A DNA stretch of 50,278 nucleotides from a virus, in IMG/VR virus record IMGVR_UViG_3300025082_000010, positions 1 to 50,278 of that record. One strand, 5' to 3'. Below the pieces are notes generated by a model. That model ran no database searches. It was given only the letters and a program-made list of their open reading frames with translations, and was not told the origin of the DNA. The position numbers and the translations under genes are program-made. Below are positions 40,101 to 45,692 of this stretch, piece after piece (the first letter of the stretch is position 1; each line of letters opens with the position of its first letter).

Positions 40101-40966
40101 ATACTAGTTTAGCAACGGCAAGCATTCCTGCAAGTACTGAATTAATTACACAGTGTGTGTTTGAGGTTCTTGATAGTATTGTGGCTATTGATCTAACAGG
40201 TCTTTCAAGGCTCTCTGGTATATTTAGAATAGGTGGTAATGATTTAATGACAACATTATCAATACCTGCAAGTACTGATTTATTTTCGCTTGTACAAATT
40301 CACCAAAATGATATAATTAGCGTTATAGATATTAGCGGTTTTAGCAAGCTGGGAGGTAGTTTATTAATTAATGTTAATGTAGGGTGTACTTCTTTATTGC
40401 TGCCGACGAGTTCAGAATCTATTACGGTTACGAATATAACAAGCAACACATCATTACCGTCTGTAAGTTTATTGAACCTAACAAATATTAGCGGATCTGT
40501 AGAAATAAGCCTTAACACAGTGTTAACTACTATTACATGGCCTCTTTCATCGGGGAATATTACTAATATAAATATCTTTAATAATGCTCTTACTTCTCTA
40601 TTGCTTCCTTCTACTCTTACGATTAGCGGTATATTAGTTGCTAAGAACATGCCTACATTAACGTCTATTGCGTTACCATCAGGCACAGGGGTGCACACAG
40701 CTATAACATTAAATGGATGCTCTTTGACCGCTTTTGACATTACGCCTAGAACAGGGGCTAATAACAATATAAATATAAATTTAAATGGTAACGCTTTAGA
40801 CACTGCAAGCGTAGACACTGTGTTGTCTGACCTTGTTACTACTGGATGGACAGGAGGAGTGTTAAACATTCAACAAACCCCTTCAGCGGTTCCTTCAGCA
40901 TCAGGTATAGCAGATAAAGACACTTTAGTAGATTTTAGAGGATGGACAATAACGTATGACACTTAA
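37196..40966 (+). CDS. Giant tail adhesin with leucine-rich repeats, 1256 residues
   Basis: N-terminal ~900 residues are beta-sandwich-like with Thr/Asn/Asp-rich strands. Around residues 900-1195 short repeats of the form ..L..I.I..N..L..L.LP (LTSLLLPSTLTISGILVAK, LTSIALPSG) resemble BspA-like/leucine-rich repeats. The ending (NININLNGNALDTASVDTVL ... GGVLNIQQTP ... LVDFRGWTITYDT) matches a common phage tail-tip end domain. It is the largest gene and the best candidate for the host receptor-binding protein. Confidence 0.75.
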   Translation: MATKLTISVLKLRAGDSFYIKSNTASPNWNSQINIVATNPDMLEAQDTSGIVPASEEWIAAVENLVVPLQDVPFFNSVSYDIAKNKTLITINSSEQIETDKFFKSVANGTELEFISYIDADGAKIDATSGHAQSVYFGSLLVPNITVTEITHELNEFTGLSDKTYIRGNPSNEIKTEIFFTTKENLAGKQVEFSYGLLQNTTNPYTGSTTTVSEPYKIDPDYFTNRLTGTIQTYRGEFASPSNPLTPVNWDTGSFTIVNVVNNDYKATHIHRLLDLGTDNVSDDATDIFTPSVLDGKKSIKYVFEVVVYPDNISSMVDETTAKEDLTLFMNQGAIGWFDQVYNSPTKQYTLNSFTWDTPSGELNPAFNSVGDAVVAIDTGTWNAADQVIIAIQSIIEEDEYAVNVNLSNNIQFENVVLVADGTPVSGTNLINVSATIDAGDSTLLNISLEVVDSNYTDRYSVTAQILSNSLTSTISLKSGTVLTAADESVITFGTYPSAALTEYNFNFHWNKDITQAFNQVIAFTEDNYIARWRVVNSDTSNTSLSRFRIRIMNRETNIQYESLSISASDMPSYTQERDFLIDDASETEYVEIIVTDNLDGTYDFQYPFQVWKSWFQEANMVFRIECRFDQILATGETVTFTNTFDSPDFQMGNYDTTLNTALEPQALRKPPSIQFQDEATGDPLTIIKNEGLTRVIATFEDNNLNDLQVFPAAPYTYTTVIQNGLTGYLSINDKTGAQSKELQFHNFRVNQTTVGTVSNPWQVADAHPTYNSRITRTDIKTATIEAILNAEKLKALFGDDLQCVKVSGRLDAYRIPEVCFSYMTDGVVDAVTSYSATLSGSEVPTWSFVSGDSIAVNVLNLIDRTNPISLNALDFNGNDQIVKACMTDYSTVTLLQFNETSILGTFDIELFTGVIDISIVDNPDLLDIKFPTHAIATTGIVITDNDLLSDLDLTPLSSIGGNLSVERNTSLATASIPASTELITQCVFEVLDSIVAIDLTGLSRLSGIFRIGGNDLMTTLSIPASTDLFSLVQIHQNDIISVIDISGFSKLGGSLLINVNVGCTSLLLPTSSESITVTNITSNTSLPSVSLLNLTNISGSVEISLNTVLTTITWPLSSGNITNINIFNNALTSLLLPSTLTISGILVAKNMPTLTSIALPSGTGVHTAITLNGCSLTAFDITPRTGANNNININLNGNALDTASVDTVLSDLVTTGWTGGVLNIQQTPSAVPSASGIADKDTLVDFRGWTITYDT

Positions 40967-40971
40967 TAATT

Positions 40972-41184
40972 ATGGAAACTTTCGCGAGAATAATTTACAA
41001 CATCAACACGCATACAGTTCTACATGTTGCTGAACACACTGATAAAGGCGTTACAAGCTTTAACATCTTAGACACTGATATAGGCCATTGTTCTACATTA
41101 CACCCTATACTAGTTGCTCAAGGGTATAATGTAGATGTATTAGAAGCTTACATGAATGATAAAAACATTGCAATCCCTGAATAA
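40972..41184 (+). CDS. Small tail-region protein, 70 residues
   Basis: Begins METFARIIYNINTHTVLHVA, a beta-hairpin like start, then mixed. Not recognised. Its place between two structural genes and tight spacing (5 and -1 bases) suggest a tail chaperone or accessory. Confidence 0.6.
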   Translation: METFARIIYNINTHTVLHVAEHTDKGVTSFNILDTDIGHCSTLHPILVAQGYNVDVLEAYMNDKNIAIPE

Positions 41185-42134
41185 TGGCATATACTCAATT
41201 TGTACCTGATAACATGCTGCAGCCGTACGGCACGAATCAGCTAGAAACGTGTATAAAGTTTGCAACTCCACTACCTGAGCAGCTTGTTGGTATGGTTCCA
41301 ACAACAGCAACTAATACCGATTGCGTGCAAGATCCTTGCTATACGCTTTGTGTGTTTGATGAAGATAAGAGTTCATTCCTATACGACTATCCAGATACTA
41401 CAGGAACAGCAACCTTTGAACTACAAAAATATAACGGGTCTGTATGGGTTACGGCTGCTAATCCAATGGGTGCAACGGAGGGCGTACTTTCTCCTATCGG
41501 AACATTTCCAGATTATCCAAGTTATGCAGGCTTTGAGATAGATTGGTCTTTAGTTTATGCTAATCATGGTGGAGTTGGAAAGTATAGATTTGTAGTAAAA
41601 ACCACAGATCCAGCAAACGACATGTTTTCATTACCTTTTGATTTAAAGGAAAACACATGCGATAATAAGAATTTGACGGTTAAGATTGAGATGGTAAACC
41701 AAGGTAGTTACTTCAATCTGAATTATACACCAGACAATAAAACGAGGCGTATCTATGACCTTATTAATATGACTTGGTATGATAGTGTAAGGTATTACGG
41801 GGTAACTGTCAAGGGAGACATTGAGACAGAAGAAACCAACGTAAATTATAATGACTACGCTGATTTAAACGTATACAGTGAAGACCGCGACACTTATGAT
41901 GTAAAGATCCCTTTGATATCTCAAGACCTTATACAAAGGTTGTACGCATATGGATTGCGTAGTGAAGATATAAAGTTGACAGATAACAACACGCTTAATC
42001 AAACGTTTTATGAACAGTTACCTATTGTATCAAATGGCGCGTATACGTTTGAAAGACAACCTAGAAAACAAGTCCTAAACACGGTAAGCATTCCGATAAA
42101 GCATCGATATGCACGAAGGTACAAAAAAAGCTGA
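41184..42134 (+). CDS. Virion structural protein, 316 residues
   Basis: Beta-rich, aromatic and Asp/Asn-rich; Cys at about 22, 46, 52 and 56 (DCVQDPCYTLC) may form disulphides, plus one at 158. A basic end (HRYARRYKKS) closes the protein. Last gene of the tail operon, hence a fibre or tip component. Confidence 0.65.
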   Translation: MAYTQFVPDNMLQPYGTNQLETCIKFATPLPEQLVGMVPTTATNTDCVQDPCYTLCVFDEDKSSFLYDYPDTTGTATFELQKYNGSVWVTAANPMGATEGVLSPIGTFPDYPSYAGFEIDWSLVYANHGGVGKYRFVVKTTDPANDMFSLPFDLKENTCDNKNLTVKIEMVNQGSYFNLNYTPDNKTRRIYDLINMTWYDSVRYYGVTVKGDIETEETNVNYNDYADLNVYSEDRDTYDVKIPLISQDLIQRLYAYGLRSEDIKLTDNNTLNQTFYEQLPIVSNGAYTFERQPRKQVLNTVSIPIKHRYARRYKKS

Positions 42135-42169
42135 TCTACAAGGTAGACAGCGTTTCCGTAGCTGGACAA

Positions 42170-42196
42170 CCTCCACCTGTATAAAACGGGTGGAGG
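42170..42196. terminator. Hairpin between converging operons
   Basis: CCTCCACC / GGTGGAGG, eight perfect GC-rich pairs, loop of 11 bases. No T run is present on either strand close by. It sits between the plus-strand tail operon and the minus-strand small-gene block, so probably a two-way block. A small stem TCTAC/GTAGA precedes it. Confidence 0.6.
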
Positions 42197-42200
42197 ACAT

Positions 42201-42223
42201 TTAAAAAAGGCATTAAAACGCCT
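42201..42223 (-). terminator. Mini terminator of the minus-strand small-gene block
   Basis: On the minus strand AAGGC / GCCTT surrounds the loop GTTTTAAT and is followed by TTTTTT. The same hairpin follows the element at 6181. Confidence 0.6.
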
Positions 42224-42277
42224 TATAACACTTTATATAAACTATTCGTCCCTCACTGTTTATATGCCGATGTTATA
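42224..42277 (-). repeat. attC-like element
   Basis: TATAACA / TGTTATA and ATATAAAC / GTTTATAT pair around a 15-base loop; the minus strand opens TAACATCGGC. Shares ATTGTTTATAACAT with the element at 6181 and is followed by the same mini hairpin. Confidence 0.6.
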
Positions 42278-42287
42278 AACAATAAAA

Positions 42288-42485
42288 TTATTCCTTTGGT
42301 GCTTCTGGTAAGGGCATCCAATATTTTATTTCTATAGTTTCATAATCTAAGTTTTGAAAAATATTAGTTTTATTGTTATACATTGCTTCATGTACTACAT
42401 TTGGAGATAATCTATCGCTTACTACTAAACATCTAGTAAATCCTATCCCCTCAGGTAATTTTTTGTGTGGGTCTATCCAATCCAT
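42288..42485 (-). CDS. DUF551-family protein, 65 residues
   Basis: The pattern W..........L.V.......V.EA.Y.........Y..I...YWMPLPE.P is DUF551, a small protein family of phages and prophages with no known activity. Seen: residues 3-20 (WIDPHKKLPEGIGFTRCL), HEAMYNNK and IKYWMPLPEAPKE. Full length. It ends a cassette-like gene block. Confidence 0.75.
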   Translation of the reverse strand: MDWIDPHKKLPEGIGFTRCLVVSDRLSPNVVHEAMYNNKTNIFQNLDYETIEIKYWMPLPEAPKE

Positions 42486-42499
42486 AATTTTCCAGTTTA

Positions 42500-42545
42500 T
42501 AACATTATTTAAAAATCATTAAAACGCTTTTTACATTTACCGTTA
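42500..42545 (-). repeat. attC-like element with GCGTTTTAATG loop
   Basis: Minus strand: TAACGGTAAATG and AAAAAGCGTTTTAATGATTT then TTAAATAATGTTATA. Ends TAAC / GTTA with AAAAA/TTTTT around the conserved loop. Stems are weaker than in its relatives. Confidence 0.45.
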
Positions 42546-42548
42546 TCA

Positions 42549-42743
42549 TCAATTAGCCCAACGCTCCCACGCTTCGAGTAATTGAATTAATCTATCTACT
42601 TTCTTTTTGTACTTCTTAGGTACTTTGTTTGGTCTAATAGAGTTGTCTGAACCGCTTAATTTACGGCTCAGTTCACTCCATTTTATTATTTTAGTACACT
42701 CTTTCAATTCTTGGTTTTCTTGATATTGCTTTGATTGCTTCAT
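42549..42743 (-). CDS. Small basic protein, 64 residues
   Basis: Lys-, Arg- and Glu-rich helical protein (QYQENQELKECTKIIKWSEL then KVPKKYKKKVDRLIQLLEAW). Probably a helical hairpin. Overlaps the next gene upstream by 53 bases in a different frame. Not recognised. Confidence 0.55.
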   Translation of the reverse strand: MKQSKQYQENQELKECTKIIKWSELSRKLSGSDNSIRPNKVPKKYKKKVDRLIQLLEAWERWAN

Positions 42744-42915
42744 TTATTGCAGATTTCTTTGTTAAATGACATTCTTCATAGATGTGTATTGATTCAAAGT
42801 CAGAATCTCCCATGTATATTTTTAAAAAAAATTCGTATTGAGTTTTAGTTCTATACACTTTTTCAATTACTACTTTATTTCCCTCTATTACCGTTGTGTA
42901 TTTTGTGTTGTTCAT
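42691..42915 (-). CDS. Hypothetical protein, 74 residues
   Basis: Start at ATG 42915 (MNNTKYTTVIEGNKVVIEKV): a longer frame would begin inside the promoter at 42942-42973. Beta pattern then a helical basic tail (KSAINEAIKAISRKPR). Function unknown. Confidence 0.6.
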   Translation of the reverse strand: MNNTKYTTVIEGNKVVIEKVYRTKTQYEFFLKIYMGDSDFESIHIYEECHLTKKSAINEAIKAISRKPRIERVY

Positions 42916-42941
42916 AATTGTTTTTCCGTTTTTGTATGATA

Positions 42942-42973
42942 CAAATATACAGTATTCTGTAATTACTACCAAA
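42942..42973 (-). promoter_or_regulatory. Canonical Bacteroidota promoter inside the small-gene block
   Basis: On the minus strand TTTG (42973-42970), 20 bases, TATATTTG (42949-42942). It lies 27 bases before the ATG at 42915 and just after the hairpin element at 43004, so this gene group has its own promoter. Confidence 0.75.
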
Positions 42974-43003
42974 TAAAAATACAGAAAAATGTAAAAAAGA
43001 TGA

Positions 43004-43051
43004 TAACACGGTATAAAACGCCATTAAACAGGCGTTTATACAATACCGTTA
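43004..43051 (-). repeat. attC-like element overlapping the lipoprotein stop
   Basis: The stop TAA plus C forms TAAC. Arms CGGTATAAAACGCC / GGCGTTTATACAATACCG (two-base bulge) make about 14 pairs, loop ATTAAACA, and the far end is GTTA. Confidence 0.65.
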
Positions 43052-43558
43052 CCTATAAACTACGTTCTCAAAACTACCTGAAACACTAAACAAAGTATCT
43101 TGCTGATACACCCACCCACTACCGTAAAACGTACCAGACACCATATTAGCACTGTCTTTGGTTATGATGATAGCGCCCTCGGAGCATTGTTGTGCTGTTA
43201 TAGATGACCCTCCGTTCCATGTTATAGGTATAGAGTTAGACAATATAGCTGGCCATTTTATGTTATTAGTATCAAGTCCTTCTTCAAAAGACATTCCAAC
43301 ACTATAGAACTCATCACTAGAAAACAATATTCCAATTCTATCATCATCAATATAAGCCGTATCCACTGTAAAACACTGCTCATCATAAACAACAGTATCA
43401 ACATCATGCATCACATACGTTTTAGAGATACATATTTGATTAGTCGTAATCTCAATAGGGTCTACAGTTACAATCTGTGGTTGTGGCTCCTCCTCCTTAT
43501 TACAGGAAGTGAAGACTATCACAGTTACAATCGCGGTTAAAAGTTCTGGTAATTTCAT
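43049..43558 (-). CDS. Lipoprotein, probably surface-exposed, 169 residues
   Basis: N-terminal signal peptide with lipobox FTSC (16-19), so Cys19 would be acylated. The mature start CNKEEEPQPQ carries lysine followed by acidic residues, as in the Bacteroidota lipoprotein export signal that sends lipoproteins to the cell surface. The rest is beta-rich with few helices. Phage lipoproteins (such as T5 Llp) block receptors against superinfection; a similar role here is inferred. It stands in a small-gene block with a hairpin element after it. Confidence 0.75.
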   Translation of the reverse strand: MKLPELLTAIVTVIVFTSCNKEEEPQPQIVTVDPIEITTNQICISKTYVMHDVDTVVYDEQCFTVDTAYIDDDRIGILFSSDEFYSVGMSFEEGLDTNNIKWPAILSNSIPITWNGGSSITAQQCSEGAIIITKDSANMVSGTFYGSGWVYQQDTLFSVSGSFENVVYR

Positions 43559-43812
43559 AATTTTGATAGTTTTGATAATACTATTGTAAGATAGGTTTGT
43601 AGGTCGTTACTACCTATTCTATAGGGTACTAATTTGTCAATCTCATTAGGCAATACCTCAATAACCCAATCTTTATAGATAATAGGATATTTAATAGGCT
43701 TATTCCCGTGACCTCTTAAAGCCCTGTATGATATGTTGTTTTCAATACAAAACCCCCTCAATGATCTAGAAAGGGTTTTAGTATTGCTACTTGTTATTAA
43801 GTATAATGCCAT
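43555..43812 (-). CDS. Hypothetical protein, 85 residues
   Basis: MALYLITSSNTKTLSRSLRG then FCIENNISYRALRGHGNKP looks like a helix-turn-helix with a basic second helix; it might bind DNA. ATGA overlap with the lipoprotein start, so the two are coupled. Confidence 0.6.
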   Translation of the reverse strand: MALYLITSSNTKTLSRSLRGFCIENNISYRALRGHGNKPIKYPIIYKDWVIEVLPNEIDKLVPYRIGSNDLQTYLTIVLSKLSKL

Positions 43813-44177
43813 TAATCTACGGTTTTAATTGTTATATCATCTTGGTAATGCTTCATAGCATGCTTAACTATCCCTTTTAAGTCTTCGTTGTCACAAGCAG
43901 CCTCGAAGGTGTCATAACTAAAAAACTTTTCAGCTTGAAAGTCTAGCTCTACCTCTGAATGATCAACTTGATAGCACTCTTCAAACAAAAGAGGGTGAAA
44001 CTTCTTAGACCATATTTTAACGATTTCAAGAGGCATTTTTATGTCGAAAAAAGTGTTTTCCTGATCGTAGTATCTAATTTCGATATTCTCAGTACGTTGG
44101 TTGTCTGTGATAGTGTAGTCTTCTATTTTAATTTTTGAAGCAATCATCTTTTTAAGTTTTTTAAGTCTCTTAATCAT
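43812..44177 (-). CDS. Hypothetical protein, 121 residues
   Basis: Basic N terminus, then beta (DYTITDNQRTENIEIRYYDQ) and helical parts. Two Cys at CYQ and ACDN. Its start is directly next to the third copy of the control element. Not recognised. Confidence 0.65.
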   Translation of the reverse strand: MIKRLKKLKKMIASKIKIEDYTITDNQRTENIEIRYYDQENTFFDIKMPLEIVKIWSKKFHPLLFEECYQVDHSEVELDFQAEKFFSYDTFEAACDNEDLKGIVKHAMKHYQDDITIKTVD

Positions 44178-44179
44178 GT

Positions 44180-44220
44180 GTCTTAATTATATAAACGTAA
44201 AGATATAACAAATGTTACGT
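44180..44220 (-). promoter_or_regulatory. Shared control element, copy 3 of 3
   Basis: On the minus strand ACGTAACATTTGTTATATCT then TTACGTTTATATAATTAAGA and CAC, then ATG at 44177. Arms ACGTAA / TTACGT as in copies 1 and 2. From TTTACG to GACAC it is identical to copy 2. Confidence 0.7.
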
Positions 44221-44238
44221 ATCTGCAAGGATTATTTA

Positions 44239-44298
44239 CAACAAAGAATAAAAAATACTCGTACCTCGCAACGCTCAAGCTTTTTTATTCGGATGTTA
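44239..44298 (-). repeat. attC-like element, long A/T stem
   Basis: Stop TAA plus C begins TAACATCCG; arms GAATAAAAAA / TTTTTTATTC are perfect over ten pairs; core GCTTGAGCGTTGCGAGGTACGAG is shared in outline with 13577-13603; the end is TTGTTG in place of GTTA. With its T run it may also terminate transcription. Confidence 0.65.
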
Positions 44299-44586
44299 TG
44301 AGTAATTGTGATATTCACCACCATTAATAATATACTTTCTTAATTTTCTCAACTCCTTTTTAGCCCCCCAGCTTTTCTTTTTCACGGATATTAATTGTTG
44401 TGGGTATATCTCATAACTATCATCTATCTTGTAATCACCTCCTTGATTACGTATCACACATACAATTACGCTTTTTCCGTATTGGTCTTGTCTAACAAAT
44501 GCAGGTTCAGCTTCTAAGAATCCACCATTTGAAAAAGACTGCAACGACCAAATCAATACTCTATCTCCTTTCTTTAACATACTCAT
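44296..44586 (-). CDS. Hypothetical protein, 96 residues
   Basis: KKGDRVLIWSLQSFSNGGFL ... AFVRQDQYGKSVIVCVIR indicates an SH3-like or KOW-like beta barrel, followed by a basic helical tail (GAKKELRKLRKYI). Flanked by hairpin elements on both sides; the one upstream overlaps its start codon. A typical passenger of a cassette array, function unknown. Confidence 0.65.
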   Translation of the reverse strand: MSMLKKGDRVLIWSLQSFSNGGFLEAEPAFVRQDQYGKSVIVCVIRNQGGDYKIDDSYEIYPQQLISVKKKSWGAKKELRKLRKYIINGGEYHNYS

Positions 44587-44675
44587 AACAACGGCTAAAA
44601 ATTAATAGCCTTATTTACATTATCACTTAACTAATTAGTTCATTACTTAGGCTACTAATCTTAGCCAAAACGTTA
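44586..44675 (-). repeat. attC-like element, about 90 bases
   Basis: Long stem GGCTAAAAATTAATAGCC (44593-44610) against GGCTACTAATCTTAGCC (44650-44666), with G-U pairs. Outer ends TAAC and GTTA. The first 20 bases seen from the preceding gene (44687-44668) are identical to 5986-6005. The far end overlaps the ATG of the next gene. Confidence 0.65.
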
Positions 44676-44684
44676 GCATTAATA

Positions 44685-44924
44685 CTACTTTCGTATGCTG
44701 TCTAAGTATATACCAGTTAAATCTTCATAATCAACCCCTTTTGGTAATTTTCCTATTGGTTCTACATTTACTTTAATATAAATAGGTTCTCCTTTGTCTT
44801 GGAAATAATAGTCATCTATATGTAAATCAATTATTTTACACTTAATGTCAATATCATTACCTTTTTCATCTTCAGCTATTATAGCTGTTACTGTTTGTCC
44901 AATTAATTCTCTTAAATCATTCAT
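44685..44924 (-). CDS. Hypothetical beta-rich protein, 79 residues
   Basis: Strands GQTVTAIIAED, KCKIIDLHIDDYYFQ and IYIKVNVEPIG suggest a small barrel. Flanked on both sides by hairpin elements, one overlapping its stop region. Not recognised. Confidence 0.65.
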   Translation of the reverse strand: MNDLRELIGQTVTAIIAEDEKGNDIDIKCKIIDLHIDDYYFQDKGEPIYIKVNVEPIGKLPKGVDYEDLTGIYLDSIRK

Positions 44925-44962
44925 TTTTATAAAATTTATTTGTTAATAATCCGTACTAATGC

Positions 44963-45010
44963 TAACAATGGCTAAAACGGCATTAAAACAACCGTTTAGC
45001 CTAAGCGTTA
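44963..45010 (-). repeat. attC-like element
   Basis: GGCTAAAACGG / CCGTTTAGCC (one bulge) around CATTAAAACAA; ends TAAC (overlapping the TAA stop of the gene at 45008) and GTTAGCATTAGTA. The latter is close to the reverse complement of TATTAATGCTAAC at 5989 and 44684. Confidence 0.65.
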
Positions 45011-45241
45011 CCCCCTCAAATACTCGTCAACAAATTGTTCTATAGTCATTCCTATGTGCTTCTCTCCATTGTCTCGAAAGTACTTAAAGAAGTCACATAA
45101 TAGAGTTTTGTTATTTTCCTTTATAATATCACCCATTAAATCAATAATGTCTTCGCCTAACATGCTTTGTTTTTCGATGTCGGTGGCTTCAATGCTAGTT
45201 GTTTTGTCTAGCAGCCATTTTTTTATTTCTTCTCTATTCAT
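45008..45241 (-). CDS. Hypothetical acidic protein, 77 residues
   Basis: Helical and acidic (EEIKKWLLDKTTSIEATDIE; GEKHIGMTIEQFVDEYL). Overlaps the preceding gene by four bases and ends in a TAAC element. Not recognised. Confidence 0.65.
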   Translation of the reverse strand: MNREEIKKWLLDKTTSIEATDIEKQSMLGEDIIDLMGDIIKENNKTLLCDFFKYFRDNGEKHIGMTIEQFVDEYLRG

Positions 45242-45513
45242 AATTCTTTTATTCTCTTATATATTTCTATAACCCTAGGCAATTGTTTGAAGTCTTTAAC
45301 AAGCATATTAGGATGGTTGTCAATAAGATAATCGCGTTCAGCAAGCAAATCAAAGTATTCTTTGTTATTATCTGTAATAATAGGTTTAGGCACCTCGTAG
45401 TTTTTAAAAGCGTCTATAGATTCAGTCAGTAACTTAGCTGTCTTATCAAGCCCTAAAACCGCAGAAACCTTACCGATAAAAAGCTGGCGTATTAATTTGT
45501 CTTTATTACTCAT
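45238..45513 (-). CDS. Hypothetical helical protein, 91 residues
   Basis: Helix-rich (DKLIRQLFIGKVSAVLGLDK; YFDLLAERDYLIDN) with a Lys/Leu-rich end. Starts immediately after the stop of the 42-residue gene (TAGATG). Downstream of the replication genes, so perhaps a replication accessory. Confidence 0.65.
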   Translation of the reverse strand: MSNKDKLIRQLFIGKVSAVLGLDKTAKLLTESIDAFKNYEVPKPIITDNNKEYFDLLAERDYLIDNHPNMLVKDFKQLPRVIEIYKRIKEL

Positions 45514-45642
45514 CTATTTAAATTGTTTAATCATTTCCTTAATTGTTTTTTGTTCTCTTCTTATGAATGGAGTTTGCTCGGCCTTGTCTAGCTCCCTAAG
45601 ATACTCCTTCATTTCTTCAATTGCTTTCTCGTGATGTGTCAT
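45514..45642 (-). CDS. 42-residue helical protein
   Basis: MTHHEKAIEEMKEYLRELDK, then a helix with KTIKEMIKQFK. A two-helix hairpin of the Rop/DUF type is likely. It lies between the primase-helicase gene and a helical protein, with a tandem-repeat tract just before its start. Confidence 0.6.
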   Translation of the reverse strand: MTHHEKAIEEMKEYLRELDKAEQTPFIRREQKTIKEMIKQFK

Positions 45643-45690
45643 GTGTCAGGTGTCATGTTTAGGTGTGATGTGTGATGTGTGATGTGTTGT
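45643..45690. repeat. Iteron-like tandem repeats next to the primase-helicase gene
   Basis: Three tandem copies of a seven-base unit (GTGTGAT) at 45664-45684 and imperfect copies of GTGTCA(T/G)GTGTC at 45636-45655. No gene inside. Possible meanings are a replication origin, a slippage-prone spacer or a translation spacer. Confidence 0.5.
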
Positions 45691-45692
45691 GT

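Noticed and set aside
40300-40869. Long minus-strand frame (189 codons) opposite the adhesin gene
   Set aside because: It is antisense to a well-supported gene with repeats; the repeated coding pattern keeps the other strand open.
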